Shown here one piece after another: positions 15,091-23,972 of a DNA stretch of 64,000 nucleotides. The stretch covers positions 5,645,501-5,709,500 of the forward strand of contig NZ_CP165727.1 in NCBI RefSeq assembly GCF_041200175.1, given 5' to 3'. This DNA comes from Streptomyces sp. R33. Lineage in GTDB: Bacteria; Actinomycetota; Actinomycetes; Streptomycetales; Streptomycetaceae. The notes beneath the pieces are model-generated. The model was not told the origin of the DNA. It was given only the letters and a program-made list of their open reading frames with translations, and did no database searches. Position numbers and translations under genes: made by a program. The first letter of the stretch is position 1. Each line of letters starts with the position of its first letter.

Positions 15091-16014
15091 TCAGACCTTG
15101 GTCTGTGAGGTGTTGTAGAGCTTCGCCGCCAGCTTGGAGACGTCCTCCAGGGTGCCCTGGCTTCCGCCGGTCAGGATCGTGGTCTGGTCCATGTGGTTGA
15201 CCGCGGTCAGGGTGGAGTGGTCGCTCCAGGCACAGGTGGGGACCACGAGCGAGCTGGGCTCTCCGGGCTTGGTGGTCTTCGTGGTCGTCATCTTGACCTC
15301 GACGCACTTCATGACGGCGCCCTTGAACCCGTCCGGCGTGAACGCCTTGGGGGAGCCGACCTTTTCGTACTTCAGGCCGAGCTTGTCGGTCTCCGGGTTG
15401 GGCGCGCCGATCGTGCCGAAATAGGCGTCGAGGGCCTGCTCCGGATCGTCGATCTGACCCCAGAAGCCGCTCGCGGTCATCTGCTTGGCCTTGCCCTTGA
15501 TGCCGCTCAGGTACTGCTGGCTCGCCTGGTGGGGGTCCTTGATGCCGATGCCCTCGGCCTTGGTCTTCTGCTCGCCGGTCAGGGGGGTGTCGCCCTTTGC
15601 GGTACCGGCCGCCTGCTCGTTCTTCGCGTAGCTGTCGACCGTGGCAGGGAAAGCCAGCTTGTAGCCCTTGGTGTCCGCGGCCACCGAACCGGAGGCGCCC
15701 CCGCCCTGCGTGAAGTACCAGCCCGCGCCCGCGATCACGGCGACCGCGACGACCACGGCGATGATCACGCCGGCCTTGGACTTCTTAGGCTGCTGCGGCT
15801 GCATGCCGTACGGGGGCTGCTGCGGGTAGCCGTAGCCCGGCTGGGGCTGCTGCTGGGGGTAGCCCTGCGGGGGCACGCCCGGCTGCTGCGGGTAGCCGTA
15901 ACCCGGCTGGGGGGCGGGCTGTCCGTAGGGGCCCGGCTGCTGCGGGGGGCCTCCGTACGGCCCCGGCTGCTGCGGCGGCTGGGCCCCGTACGGTCCCGGC
16001 TGGTTGTAACTCAT
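15091..16014 (-). CDS. Single-pass membrane protein with PGPYG-repeat N-terminus
   Basis: A 307-residue protein: the first ~75 residues are a disordered Pro/Gln/Tyr/Gly-rich cytoplasmic part with repeated PGPYG and PGYGYPQQP units, followed by KKSK, one TM helix (about 80-100) and an extracytoplasmic domain of ~200 residues with two cysteines (KCVEV, PTCAW) that may pair. I start at ATG 16014 (MSYNQPG) because AGGGGG precedes it; an ATG at 16056 would add 14 residues. Proteins of this build are common in Streptomyces, and none has a known function that I can name. It is divergent from valS. Confidence 0.75.
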   Translation of the reverse strand: MSYNQPGPYGAQPPQQPGPYGGPPQQPGPYGQPAPQPGYGYPQQPGVPPQGYPQQQPQPGYGYPQQPPYGMQPQQPKKSKAGVIIAVVVAVAVIAGAGWYFTQGGGASGSVAADTKGYKLAFPATVDSYAKNEQAAGTAKGDTPLTGEQKTKAEGIGIKDPHQASQQYLSGIKGKAKQMTASGFWGQIDDPEQALDAYFGTIGAPNPETDKLGLKYEKVGSPKAFTPDGFKGAVMKCVEVKMTTTKTTKPGEPSSLVVPTCAWSDHSTLTAVNHMDQTTILTGGSQGTLEDVSKLAAKLYNTSQTKV

Positions 16015-16130
16015 GCCCGCGTCCCCCTTCAGGAATCCTTTATGTGTTTCAGACATCCTGACGGAAGCCGAAGCCGCGCACGGCGCCGGGCCCCTCGATT
16101 ACCGGTTTCATAGCTGGACTGTTACGGCTC

Positions 16131-16136
16131 TAAACT
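16131..16136 (+). promoter_or_regulatory. -10 box (TAAACT) of leaderless valS promoter
   Basis: TAAACT, 7 nt, GTG. No ribosome binding site is present, so the valS mRNA probably starts at its own start codon. This leaves no room for a T-box leader. Confidence 0.55.
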
Positions 16137-16143
16137 GTGCCTC

Positions 16144-18765
16144 GTGACCGAGAACACGCAGACACCCAGCAGCCCCGACTCCGAACTGCCGACCGCGTAC
16201 GCTCCGGCCGAGGTAGAGGGGAAGCTCTACGAGCGCTGGGTAGAGCGTGGGTACTTCACGGCCGATGCCGCGAGCGAGAAGCCCGCTTACACCATCGTCA
16301 TCCCGCCGCCGAACGTCACCGGCTCCCTGCACCTGGGGCACGCCTTCCAGCACACGCTCATGGACGCGCTCACCCGCCGCAAGCGCATGCAGGGCTACGA
16401 GTCCCTGTGGCTGCCCGGCATGGACCACGCCGGTATCGCCACCCAGAACAAGGTCGAGCAGCAGCTCGCCGAGGAGGGCAAGTCCCGCCACGACCTGGGC
16501 CGCGAGGAGTTCGTCGAGCGCGTCTGGCAGTGGAAGGAAGAGTACGGCGGCAAGATCCTCGGCCAGATGCGCCGCCTCGGCGACGGCGTCGACTGGTCGC
16601 GCGAGCGGTTCACCATGGACGAGGGCCTCTCCAAGGCCGTCCAGACGATCTTCAAGAAGCTCTTCGACGACGGTCTGATCTACCGTGCCGAGCGCATCAT
16701 CAACTGGTGCCCCCGCTGCCTGACGGCCATCTCCGACATCGAGGTGGAGTACCAGGAGGACGCGGGCGAGCTCGTCTCGATCAAGTACGGCGAGGGTGAG
16801 GACACCCTCGTCGTCGCCACCACGCGCGCCGAGACGATGCTCGGTGACACCGCCGTGGCCGTCCACCCGGACGACGAGCGGTACGCGCACCTCATCGGCA
16901 AGCAGATCAAGCTGCCGCTGACCGACCGGACCATCCCGGTCGTCGCCGACACGCACGTCGACCCGGAGTTCGGCACCGGCGCCGTCAAGGTGACCCCGGC
17001 GCACGACCCGAACGACTTCGCGATCGGCCAGCGCCACGGCCTGCCCTCCATGACGATCATGGATGAGCACGGCGTCATCACCGTCCACGGCCCCTTCCTC
17101 GGCCTGGACCGCTTCGAGGCCCGCTCCGCGGTCGTCGGCGCGCTGCGCCAGCAGGGCCGGATCGTCGCCGAGAAGCGCCCGTACGTGCACTCCGTCGGGC
17201 ACTGCTCGCGCTGCAGCACCACCGTCGAGCCGCGCCTCTCGCTCCAGTGGTGGGTCAAGGTCGAGACCCTCGCCAAGGCCGCGGGTGACGCGGTCCGCGA
17301 CGGCCGGGTCGCGATCCACCCGCAGGAGATGGAGAAGCGCTACTTCGACTGGGTCGACAACCTCAACGACTGGTGCATCTCGCGCCAGCTGTGGTGGGGC
17401 CACCGCATTCCGGTCTGGTACGGCCCGGACGGCGAGGTCGTCTGCCTCGGCCCGGACGACGAGGCGCCGACCGGCGAGGGCTGGACGCAGGACACCGACG
17501 TCCTCGACACCTGGTTCTCCTCCGGCCTGTGGCCCTTCTCCACGCTCGGCTGGCCGGCGAAGACCCCGGACCTGGCGAAGTTCTACTCCACCGACGTCCT
17601 GCTCACGGGCCACGACATCATCTTCTTCTGGGTCGCCCGGATGATGATGTTCGGCCTGTACGCCATGGACGGCGAGGTCCCGTTCAAGACGATCGCGCTG
17701 ACCGGCCTGGTCCGCGACGAGCGCGGCAAGAAGATGTCGAAGTCCTTCGGCAACGTCGTCGACCCGCTGGACTGGATGGACAAGTACGGCTCCGACGCCG
17801 TCCGGTTCACCCTGGCCAAGGGCGCCAACCCCGGAACCGACGTCCCGATCGGCGAGGACTGGGTCCAGGCCTCCAGCAAGTTCGCCAACAAGATCTGGAA
17901 CGCCACGCGCTTCGCGCTGATGAACGGCGCCACGATCGAGGGCGAGCTGCCGCCGGCCGAGCAGCTGTCGGCCACCGACCGCTGGATCCTGTCCCGCCTG
18001 AACAAGACGGTCGCTCAGGTCGACGCGTACTACGAGGACTTCCAGTTCTCGAAGCTCAGCGAGGCGCTCTACCACTTCGCGTGGGACGAGGTCTTCGACT
18101 GGTACGTCGAGCTGTCGAAGACGACGTTCTTCGCGGGCGGCGAGCAGGCCAAGGTCTCCGCCCGGGTCCTCGGCGAGGTCCTCGACGTCATGCTGCGCCT
18201 GCTGCACCCGGTGGTCCCGTTCGTCACCGAGACCCTGTGGACCACCCTCACCGGGCGTGAGTCGCTGGTCATCGCCGACTGGCCGAAGGACAGCGGTTTC
18301 CGCGACGAGGCCGCCGAGGCCGAGATCGGGAGCATCCAGACCCTCACCAAGGAGGTCCGCCGGTTCCGCAAGGAGCAGGGCCTCGACGACAAGCAGAAGG
18401 TCCCGGCCCGCCTGGACCTGACCGGCACCGTGCTGGCCGCCCACGAGGCCGCCATCCGCCAGGTGCTGCGGCTGCAGCCCGAGGGCGATTCCTTCAGCGC
18501 CACCGCGACCCTCCCGGTCGCCGGCGCCACGGTCGCGCTCGACCTGTCGGGCACGATCGACGTGGCCGCCGAGCGCAAGCGCCTCTCCAAGGACCTCGCG
18601 GCCGCGGAGAAGGAGAAGCAGCAGGCCGAGGCGAAGCTCGGGAACGAGGCCTTCCTGGCCAAGGCGCCCGACAACGTCGTGGACAAGATCAAGGGTCGGC
18701 TGACCAAGGCCGAGGCGGACATCGCCCGGATCCAGGCACAGCTGGAGACGCTGCCCGCCGCGTAA
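16144..18765 (+). CDS. valS: Valyl-tRNA synthetase
   Basis: An 873-residue class I aminoacyl-tRNA synthetase. The HIGH-type motif appears as PPPNVTGSLHLGHAF, the KMSKS loop as KKMSKSFGN; the editing CP1 domain contains the TTRAETMLGD motif that defines the post-transfer editing site; the WCISRQLWWGHRIPVW stretch is typical; a C-terminal coiled-coil arm (AEKEKQQAEAKLGNEAFL) closes the protein. It charges tRNA-Val. Start is GTG 16144, directly after a -10 box. The gene is followed by an accessory polysaccharide gene cluster where I would expect folC. Confidence 0.98.
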   Translation: MTENTQTPSSPDSELPTAYAPAEVEGKLYERWVERGYFTADAASEKPAYTIVIPPPNVTGSLHLGHAFQHTLMDALTRRKRMQGYESLWLPGMDHAGIATQNKVEQQLAEEGKSRHDLGREEFVERVWQWKEEYGGKILGQMRRLGDGVDWSRERFTMDEGLSKAVQTIFKKLFDDGLIYRAERIINWCPRCLTAISDIEVEYQEDAGELVSIKYGEGEDTLVVATTRAETMLGDTAVAVHPDDERYAHLIGKQIKLPLTDRTIPVVADTHVDPEFGTGAVKVTPAHDPNDFAIGQRHGLPSMTIMDEHGVITVHGPFLGLDRFEARSAVVGALRQQGRIVAEKRPYVHSVGHCSRCSTTVEPRLSLQWWVKVETLAKAAGDAVRDGRVAIHPQEMEKRYFDWVDNLNDWCISRQLWWGHRIPVWYGPDGEVVCLGPDDEAPTGEGWTQDTDVLDTWFSSGLWPFSTLGWPAKTPDLAKFYSTDVLLTGHDIIFFWVARMMMFGLYAMDGEVPFKTIALTGLVRDERGKKMSKSFGNVVDPLDWMDKYGSDAVRFTLAKGANPGTDVPIGEDWVQASSKFANKIWNATRFALMNGATIEGELPPAEQLSATDRWILSRLNKTVAQVDAYYEDFQFSKLSEALYHFAWDEVFDWYVELSKTTFFAGGEQAKVSARVLGEVLDVMLRLLHPVVPFVTETLWTTLTGRESLVIADWPKDSGFRDEAAEAEIGSIQTLTKEVRRFRKEQGLDDKQKVPARLDLTGTVLAAHEAAIRQVLRLQPEGDSFSATATLPVAGATVALDLSGTIDVAAERKRLSKDLAAAEKEKQQAEAKLGNEAFLAKAPDNVVDKIKGRLTKAEADIARIQAQLETLPAA

Positions 18766-18921
18766 CACGTACAAACGGTGAACCACACGTACATACGGTG
18801 AACCTTCGGCCCCCGAGTACCTCGCTCGGGGGCCTACGCGTAGGGTGACAACGGCCCCAGGGGTTCCGTGCGTTGGGCGGGGGCCATCGTCGGCCGGCTG
18901 TCGACCGAGGGGGGTCTCGGA

Positions 18922-20337
18922 GTGTGGGGTCGTGACGTGCCGGGCCGCCCGGCCCTGAGCCGCGAGCTGAAGCGCCGCAATCTCCTCCTCGGGGCGGCCG
19001 CCACCGCGGCCACGGGCGGCGCCCTCGCCGGAGTGGCGGCGTTCAGCACCTCGCGCGCGCCCGCCGCCGGACTCCAGAAGGACCTGCTGTCGCGGGACCC
19101 CAAAGCCTCCGAACCGGCCCGGTCCGTCTACCGATTACTGGCCGGGCTGGAGGCGGACGCCCGGGCCGGCCGGCGCCGCGGCACCCTCATCGGCCAGCAC
19201 GCCGAGGTGCACAACGAGCGGTACAACCCGGAGTACGGCGACCACACCGGTCCAAAACCGCCCGGCTACTACTACCGCAAGCCCCAGGACATCACCGGGA
19301 AGCTGCCGGCCTTCCTCGAACTGGACCTGGGCCCCGGGTACCAGCAGGAGAGCTGGGGCGTGGGCGAGGCGCGGGACTACTCGCGAGCCGCCTGGCCCGC
19401 CCGCCGCGAGTTCTGGACCTACACCAACGACGTCGTCGACCTCGCCATGGGCGTCTGGCACGGGCTGCCCCGCAAGGACGACGGCTCGTACAACCCGACC
19501 GGCACCGAACGTCTCTGGAACGGCACCAAGACCGTGCTGCCGGCCAACGGAGGCGCGCCCGCGGGCCTGGTCGGGATGTCGTTCCACCAGCCGTGGCCGG
19601 GCAGCCCGGTCAAGAGCTACGACCAGACCCTGCGCCGCAACGCACCCTCCGCGAAGGACCCTGGCTGGATCGACCGGGTGCTCACCCCCGGTTCCCCCGA
19701 GCACGCGGCGCTCCTGCTCGACCTGTCCTTCCTCGCGGACCACCTCGGCTACCTGGCCGCGCACGACGTACCCGTACTGCTGCGCCCGTACCACGAGATG
19801 AACTCGCTCGGCGGGGAGCAGAGCTTCTGGTGGGCCGGCCTGAAGCCCCAGCAGTACACGGCCCTCTGGGAGTTGCTCTACCACTACCTGGTGGGCTCCC
19901 GGGGACTGCACAACCTGATCTTCGTGTGGGCCCCCACGGCGTGGGACGGCGTCCACGGCAGTGAACCCTGGGACTTCTACCCGGGCGGCGAGTACGTGGA
20001 CGTGGTCGGCGTCGACGACTACAGCGGAACGCCGGACGCCCCCTTCGACCCGGCCGCCTGGACGTCGACGTGGCACCGCGGCCTCGCGGACTACGGCAAG
20101 CCGCGGATCCTCGCGGAGTCCTTCCACGTGCCGCTGGGAGCGGCGCAGCGCACGACGCTCGACAAGGCCCCGTGGGTGCTGTGGACCGTGTGGGGCGACG
20201 GGCTCACGGCGAAGAACTCCCCGGCGGACGTGCAGCAGACCTACAACGACCCCAAGACGATCACCGGCGGCCGTGCATCGGGCCCCGCCGGAGTGCAATG
20301 GCTCGCCTTGCACGACGGTTCATCCGAAGAGGAGTGA
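18922..20337 (+). CDS. Exported GH26-family glycoside hydrolase (beta-mannanase-like), TTA codon
   Basis: A 471-residue protein. The N-terminus has a twin-arginine-like signal (KRRNLLLGAAATAATGG). The catalytic domain carries the GH26 acid/base motif LRPYHEMN and SFWWAG, and a nucleophile Glu in ILAESFH; VGVDDYSG and LIFVWAPTAW are also GH26-like. GH26 members are mostly endo-beta-1,4-mannanases, some are 1,3-1,4-glucanases. I choose GTG 18922 since GAGGGGGG lies 7 nt upstream; GTG 18868 would be the longest form. Codon 72 (19135-19137) is TTA, so translation should need bldA tRNA and be restricted to late development. The next start is within 3 nt of the stop, so the genes are coupled. Confidence 0.85.
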   Translation: MWGRDVPGRPALSRELKRRNLLLGAAATAATGGALAGVAAFSTSRAPAAGLQKDLLSRDPKASEPARSVYRLLAGLEADARAGRRRGTLIGQHAEVHNERYNPEYGDHTGPKPPGYYYRKPQDITGKLPAFLELDLGPGYQQESWGVGEARDYSRAAWPARREFWTYTNDVVDLAMGVWHGLPRKDDGSYNPTGTERLWNGTKTVLPANGGAPAGLVGMSFHQPWPGSPVKSYDQTLRRNAPSAKDPGWIDRVLTPGSPEHAALLLDLSFLADHLGYLAAHDVPVLLRPYHEMNSLGGEQSFWWAGLKPQQYTALWELLYHYLVGSRGLHNLIFVWAPTAWDGVHGSEPWDFYPGGEYVDVVGVDDYSGTPDAPFDPAAWTSTWHRGLADYGKPRILAESFHVPLGAAQRTTLDKAPWVLWTVWGDGLTAKNSPADVQQTYNDPKTITGGRASGPAGVQWLALHDGSSEEE

Positions 20338-20339
20338 AG

Positions 20340-21164
20340 TTGAGCGCGTTAACGCCACGTCCCCACCGCGTGGCAGCCTTCGTGGCCATGGGATGGGCAG
20401 GGGTCCTGCTCCTGTGGGCCCTGTACAACTGTTTCTGGCAGGTCGGCGTCGTCGACTTCCTGCAGGGCATCGTCTACTACGGCATAGGCGACGGCTCCGG
20501 AGCGGCCGAGACGTTCAACCTCAACTGGGGTGTCGTCTATGTGGCGGGCGGCCTTCTCGTCCTGCGCGGGAACACCCTCGGGCGCGGCATCATCATCGGC
20601 GGCGCCGCCATCGAGGGCTACAACCGGGTGCGCAGCCTGACGGGCGCGCTGTTCGACGAGAAGCAGACCGACTACTTCACCTCGACCCTCCAGGGCGGGC
20701 TGAAGCTGGCGACCTTCGCCGTCGGCGTCCTCGTGACCGGCGCCCTCATCGTCCTGCTGCTGCGGGACTTCGCCGCGTACGAGCCCTGGCAGCCCCCGGT
20801 GAACCCCTGGACCCAGCAGGCGCACGAGGCCCGGCAGGCCCACGAGCAGGCCCAGCGCGCGGCCGCCCAGCAGGTGCAGCAGCAGCCGCAGTTCCCGCAG
20901 CAGCAGGTGCCGCAGGCGCCTCAACCGCCGCAGCCGCAGCGCGGGTTCGGGCCCGCGCCGTCCTACCCGGCGCAGCCCGGGTCCCAGGTGCCGCAGACGG
21001 GGTACGCCCAGCCGCAGCCCCAGCAGCCGCAGTCCCGGCCCCAGCAGCCGCAGTCCCAGCCCCAGCAGCCGCAGCCCGGTTACGGGCCCGGTCCGTACGG
21101 CGGTCGGCCCGCCTGGCCGCAGCAGCCCCAACAGCCCCAGCAGTCGCCTCCGCAACAGCAGTAG
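20340..21164 (+). CDS. Multi-pass membrane protein with Gln/Pro-rich tail, unknown function
   Basis: A 274-residue protein starting at TTG 20340, 6 nt after GAGGAG and 2 nt after the GH26 stop codon. Codon 4 (20349-20351) is TTA. About four hydrophobic segments in the first 150 residues surround a segment with YNCFWQVG, YYGIGDGSG and FNLNWGVVY; the remaining ~115 residues are a Gln/Pro-rich tail (repeats of QPQQPQ) that is probably disordered and cytoplasmic. No known domain. Its position between a mannanase-like hydrolase and an Egghead-like glycosyltransferase makes it a candidate partner subunit of a polysaccharide synthase or export complex. If translation began at ATG 20388 the TTA codon would lie outside the gene. 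Confidence 0.75.
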   Translation: MSALTPRPHRVAAFVAMGWAGVLLLWALYNCFWQVGVVDFLQGIVYYGIGDGSGAAETFNLNWGVVYVAGGLLVLRGNTLGRGIIIGGAAIEGYNRVRSLTGALFDEKQTDYFTSTLQGGLKLATFAVGVLVTGALIVLLLRDFAAYEPWQPPVNPWTQQAHEARQAHEQAQRAAAQQVQQQPQFPQQQVPQAPQPPQPQRGFGPAPSYPAQPGSQVPQTGYAQPQPQQPQSRPQQPQSQPQQPQPGYGPGPYGGRPAWPQQPQQPQQSPPQQQ

Positions 21165-21185
21165 GAACCCCGAAGGACCCTTCCC

Positions 21186-22634
21186 ATGACCCTCGCCCCC
21201 GTACAAGAGGTCGTGACGACGTCCCGTCGCGATGCGAAACTGGTGCAGCGCCATGCCGACTGGAAGCCCAGCGTGCTGGCCTTCCTGCTGCCCTTCCTGG
21301 TCCTCGTCAGCTTCGGCCTGTGGGTGTTCGAGCCGAACCCGACCCCGCTGGGCTGGACGCTGTCGGTGATCTGGTCGCTGCCCGCCATCGGCGTCATGGT
21401 CGGCTTCCAGGGCGTGCTGCTGATCCGGCGCCGCCTGCGCAAGGCACACGAGATGGTCCCGCCGGCGCCGGTGGAGGAGGACTTCCTCATCGTGCTCGTG
21501 CCGACCATCGGCCGCCACGACACGTACCCGGCGCTGGAGCGGTCGGTCCTCAGCTACGTGGAGCACCTCCCGCCGTACTTCCCGTACATGCGGGTCGACG
21601 TGCTCACGGAGGAGGGCTGCGAGGCGGCCGGGCGGATCGACGACCTGGCCGCGATGAACCCCCTGATCCGCGTGGTCACCGTGCCCAAGGTGTACGAGAC
21701 GGCGAACGGGACCCGCTTCAAGGCCCGCGCCAACCACTACGCGCACGAGCTGCGGATCGACGAGGGCGAGGCCCTCGACGACGTCTGGGTGCTGCACATG
21801 GACGACGACACCGGGGTCGGCCCCGACACCGCCGCGTCCATGGCCCAGTTCGTCAACCGCCAGCGCCGGGACGGCGATGAGGGCAAGCACATGGCGCAGG
21901 GCATCCTCGCCTACCCGCGCGAGAACGCCGTCAACCGCTTCACCTGGCTCGCCGACGCGGTCCGTCCCGCCGACGACATAGCCCGCTTCCGGGCCTTCAC
22001 CGGTCTCGGCACCCCCGTCGCCGGCGTGCACGGCGAACTGCTGCTGCTGCGCGCCTCCATCGAGGCGACGATCGGCTGGGACTTCGGCCCCAAGGCCATC
22101 GTCGAGGACGCCCAGCTGGCGCTGACGTTCTGCCGCAAGTACCCGGGCCGCAGCGACTGGTTCAACGGCCGCTGCTACGGCGCCTCCCCGGCCACCACCA
22201 GGGACTTCATCAAGCAGCGCGAGCGCTGGGCGTGGGGGCTGGTCGCGCTCTGCTTCAACCGCACGGTGCCGTTCCGGTACCGCTGGTTCCTGATGCTGTG
22301 CATGGTCAGCTGGGTCCTCGGCCCGCTCCAGCACGTCGCGACCGTGCTCCTCGTGGCCTGGTTCATCGGCGATTTCAACACCTCGCCCGTGACCCAGTCC
22401 GTCGTGATCATGTGGTCGCTCAGCTTCGCGTACGTCATCTGGACCTACTGGGAGGGGCTGCGGCTCAACGCCCTGGTCTCGGCGAACGGCAAGCGCCGTT
22501 GGTGGGAGCCGTTCGCGGTGCTCGGCCTCATCCCGCTGTTCTCCGTGCTGGAAGGACTCGGCGGCCTGCGCGGGCTGATCAAGTTCATCAAGCGCGAGGA
22601 GAACAAGTTCGTCGTCATCGCCAAGCCCGCCTGA
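21186..22634 (+). CDS. Egghead-like processive GT2 glycosyltransferase (putative beta-mannan synthase)
   Basis: A 482-residue membrane GT2 enzyme. Two N-terminal TM helices are followed by a GT-A domain with VPTIGRHDTYPALE, the HMDDDTGV (DxD, UDP/GDP-Mn binding), VAGVHGELLLLRA, FGPKAIVEDAQLAL (catalytic Asp in VED) and QRERWAWG (the QxxRW motif of processive synthases), and then about four C-terminal TM helices. The D-DxD-ED-QxxRW series and the surrounding residues most resemble Egghead, the animal beta-1,4-mannosyltransferase, rather than BcsA cellulose synthase. It probably uses GDP-mannose or a similar donor and extrudes the chain. No PilZ domain. Flanked by two mannanase-like genes. Confidence 0.85.
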   Translation: MTLAPVQEVVTTSRRDAKLVQRHADWKPSVLAFLLPFLVLVSFGLWVFEPNPTPLGWTLSVIWSLPAIGVMVGFQGVLLIRRRLRKAHEMVPPAPVEEDFLIVLVPTIGRHDTYPALERSVLSYVEHLPPYFPYMRVDVLTEEGCEAAGRIDDLAAMNPLIRVVTVPKVYETANGTRFKARANHYAHELRIDEGEALDDVWVLHMDDDTGVGPDTAASMAQFVNRQRRDGDEGKHMAQGILAYPRENAVNRFTWLADAVRPADDIARFRAFTGLGTPVAGVHGELLLLRASIEATIGWDFGPKAIVEDAQLALTFCRKYPGRSDWFNGRCYGASPATTRDFIKQRERWAWGLVALCFNRTVPFRYRWFLMLCMVSWVLGPLQHVATVLLVAWFIGDFNTSPVTQSVVIMWSLSFAYVIWTYWEGLRLNALVSANGKRRWWEPFAVLGLIPLFSVLEGLGGLRGLIKFIKREENKFVVIAKPA

Positions 22635-22650
22635 GAAACCGAGAGCCCTC

Positions 22651-23889
22651 GTGACGAAGCGTTCCAAGGTCCCCCTGCTCGCGATCCTCCCGGTGACCGT
22701 GACCTCCCTGGTCCTCGGCCTGCCCTTCGTGATCGGCGACCACCCCCTGCGCTGGAGGTTCGGCTCGGCCAAGCCGATCCTGGTCCTGCACGACTCCACC
22801 CCCGCCAAGGGTCACGGCGACGAGACCGTCCTCGCCGGCGGGGGCGGCGGACCGGCCGAGCAGCCGAAGCCCGCCGGGCCCCCGCCGAAGGTGGACAAGC
22901 CCTGGAAGGCGGGGATGCCCGAGTGGGGCGTCCAGATCTTCTGGGAGGACAAGAAGGAGCACAGCGACGCGTACGTCGAGAAGAAGGCGCGCGAGCAGGC
23001 CGACTACCTCGTCGGCTTGAAGGCCAATGCGGTCGCCGTCTCGTTCCCCTTCTACACGGAGGGCCGCACCTCGACGAAGCTCGCGGCCGGCAAGAACACC
23101 CCGACGCCCGAGCACCTCGAGACGGTGCTGCGGGTCTTCCGCGAGGCCGGACTGCGCACCACCGTCCGCCCGACGCTGGACGAGGCGGCGCTCGTCCCGC
23201 CGGAGGGCTGGCGCGGCAACATCAAGCCGACCGACAAGGAGGCCTGGTTCGATGCGTACGAAGCCCTGCTCGGCCCGTACCTCGACGCGGCGCAGCGGCA
23301 GCAGGCGGCGACGTTCGTGATCGGCACCGAGCTGAACTCGATGGAGGGCCACCCGGGCTGGAAGGGCCTGATCGCTGCGGCCGAGAAGCGGTTCAAGGGC
23401 GAGGTGTCCTACGACGCGAACTGGGACAACTACGTGGGCGGCCACATCGACGTGCCCGTCAAGCGGCTCGGTGTCGACGCGTACTTCCCCGTCAAGGTCG
23501 CCGACGACGCTCCCGTCGACCAGCTCGTCGACGGCTGGAGCAGCTGGCTCGACAAGAAGAGCAAGGGCCCGCTGCCGCGGATCGTGCTCGCCGAGGCGGG
23601 CATCAGCGCCATGGACGGCGCCTTCCACGCCCCCGGGGACTTCTACGCGAAGCGAAGGCTGAACCCCGCGGTGCAGGCCAATTGGTACAAGGCGGTGTGC
23701 CAGGTCGTCCGGGAGCGGAAGATGGCGGGCGTCTACTGGTGGTCGGTCTACTTCGACTCCGACCCCAAGGCCGCCCCCAAGGAGGAGGAGTCCCGGCTCA
23801 ACTTCGCGGGGCGCCCGGACACCGAGCGGGAGATCCGGTCCTGCTTCGGCTCCGACTACGCGGGTCCGGGCACCGATCCCGCGCCCTGA
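22651..23889 (+). CDS. GH113-like membrane-anchored glycoside hydrolase
   Basis: A 412-residue protein with an N-terminal signal anchor (residues about 8-28), a Gly/Pro linker (GGGGGPAEQPKPAGPPP) and a TIM-barrel hydrolase. The segment FVIGTELNSMEG holds the likely acid/base Glu, and IVLAEAGISAMDG the nucleophile Glu, spaced as in clan GH-A; WGVQIFWEDK at the start of the barrel fits the GH113 family (endo-beta-1,4-mannanases). GTG 22651 begins 16 nt after the synthase stop. A hydrolase tied to the membrane beside the synthase is analogous to BcsZ or CelA-linked cellulases that trim or edit nascent chains. GH family is assigned from motifs only. Confidence 0.75.
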   Translation: MTKRSKVPLLAILPVTVTSLVLGLPFVIGDHPLRWRFGSAKPILVLHDSTPAKGHGDETVLAGGGGGPAEQPKPAGPPPKVDKPWKAGMPEWGVQIFWEDKKEHSDAYVEKKAREQADYLVGLKANAVAVSFPFYTEGRTSTKLAAGKNTPTPEHLETVLRVFREAGLRTTVRPTLDEAALVPPEGWRGNIKPTDKEAWFDAYEALLGPYLDAAQRQQAATFVIGTELNSMEGHPGWKGLIAAAEKRFKGEVSYDANWDNYVGGHIDVPVKRLGVDAYFPVKVADDAPVDQLVDGWSSWLDKKSKGPLPRIVLAEAGISAMDGAFHAPGDFYAKRRLNPAVQANWYKAVCQVVRERKMAGVYWWSVYFDSDPKAAPKEEESRLNFAGRPDTEREIRSCFGSDYAGPGTDPAP

Positions 23890-23905
23890 GAGTTGTGTCC
23901 CGAGT

Positions 23906-23923
23906 TGTCCGGAGTGTCGGACA
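23906..23923 (+). terminator. Short hairpin after the polysaccharide operon
   Basis: TGTCCG / GAGTGT / CGGACA, followed by CGTTTTC. The stem is only 6 bp but is followed by T residues, so it is a plausible weak terminator separating the operon from the sensor kinase gene. Confidence 0.4.
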
Positions 23924-23972
23924 TCACGTTTTCGGACCGGCGGGCTGATCCGATCGCCCTCGGCGAGCACGG

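Noticed and set aside
16057..16143. T-box or other riboswitch before valS
   Set aside because: The -10 box lies 7 nt from the start codon, so no leader RNA is available on the plus strand.
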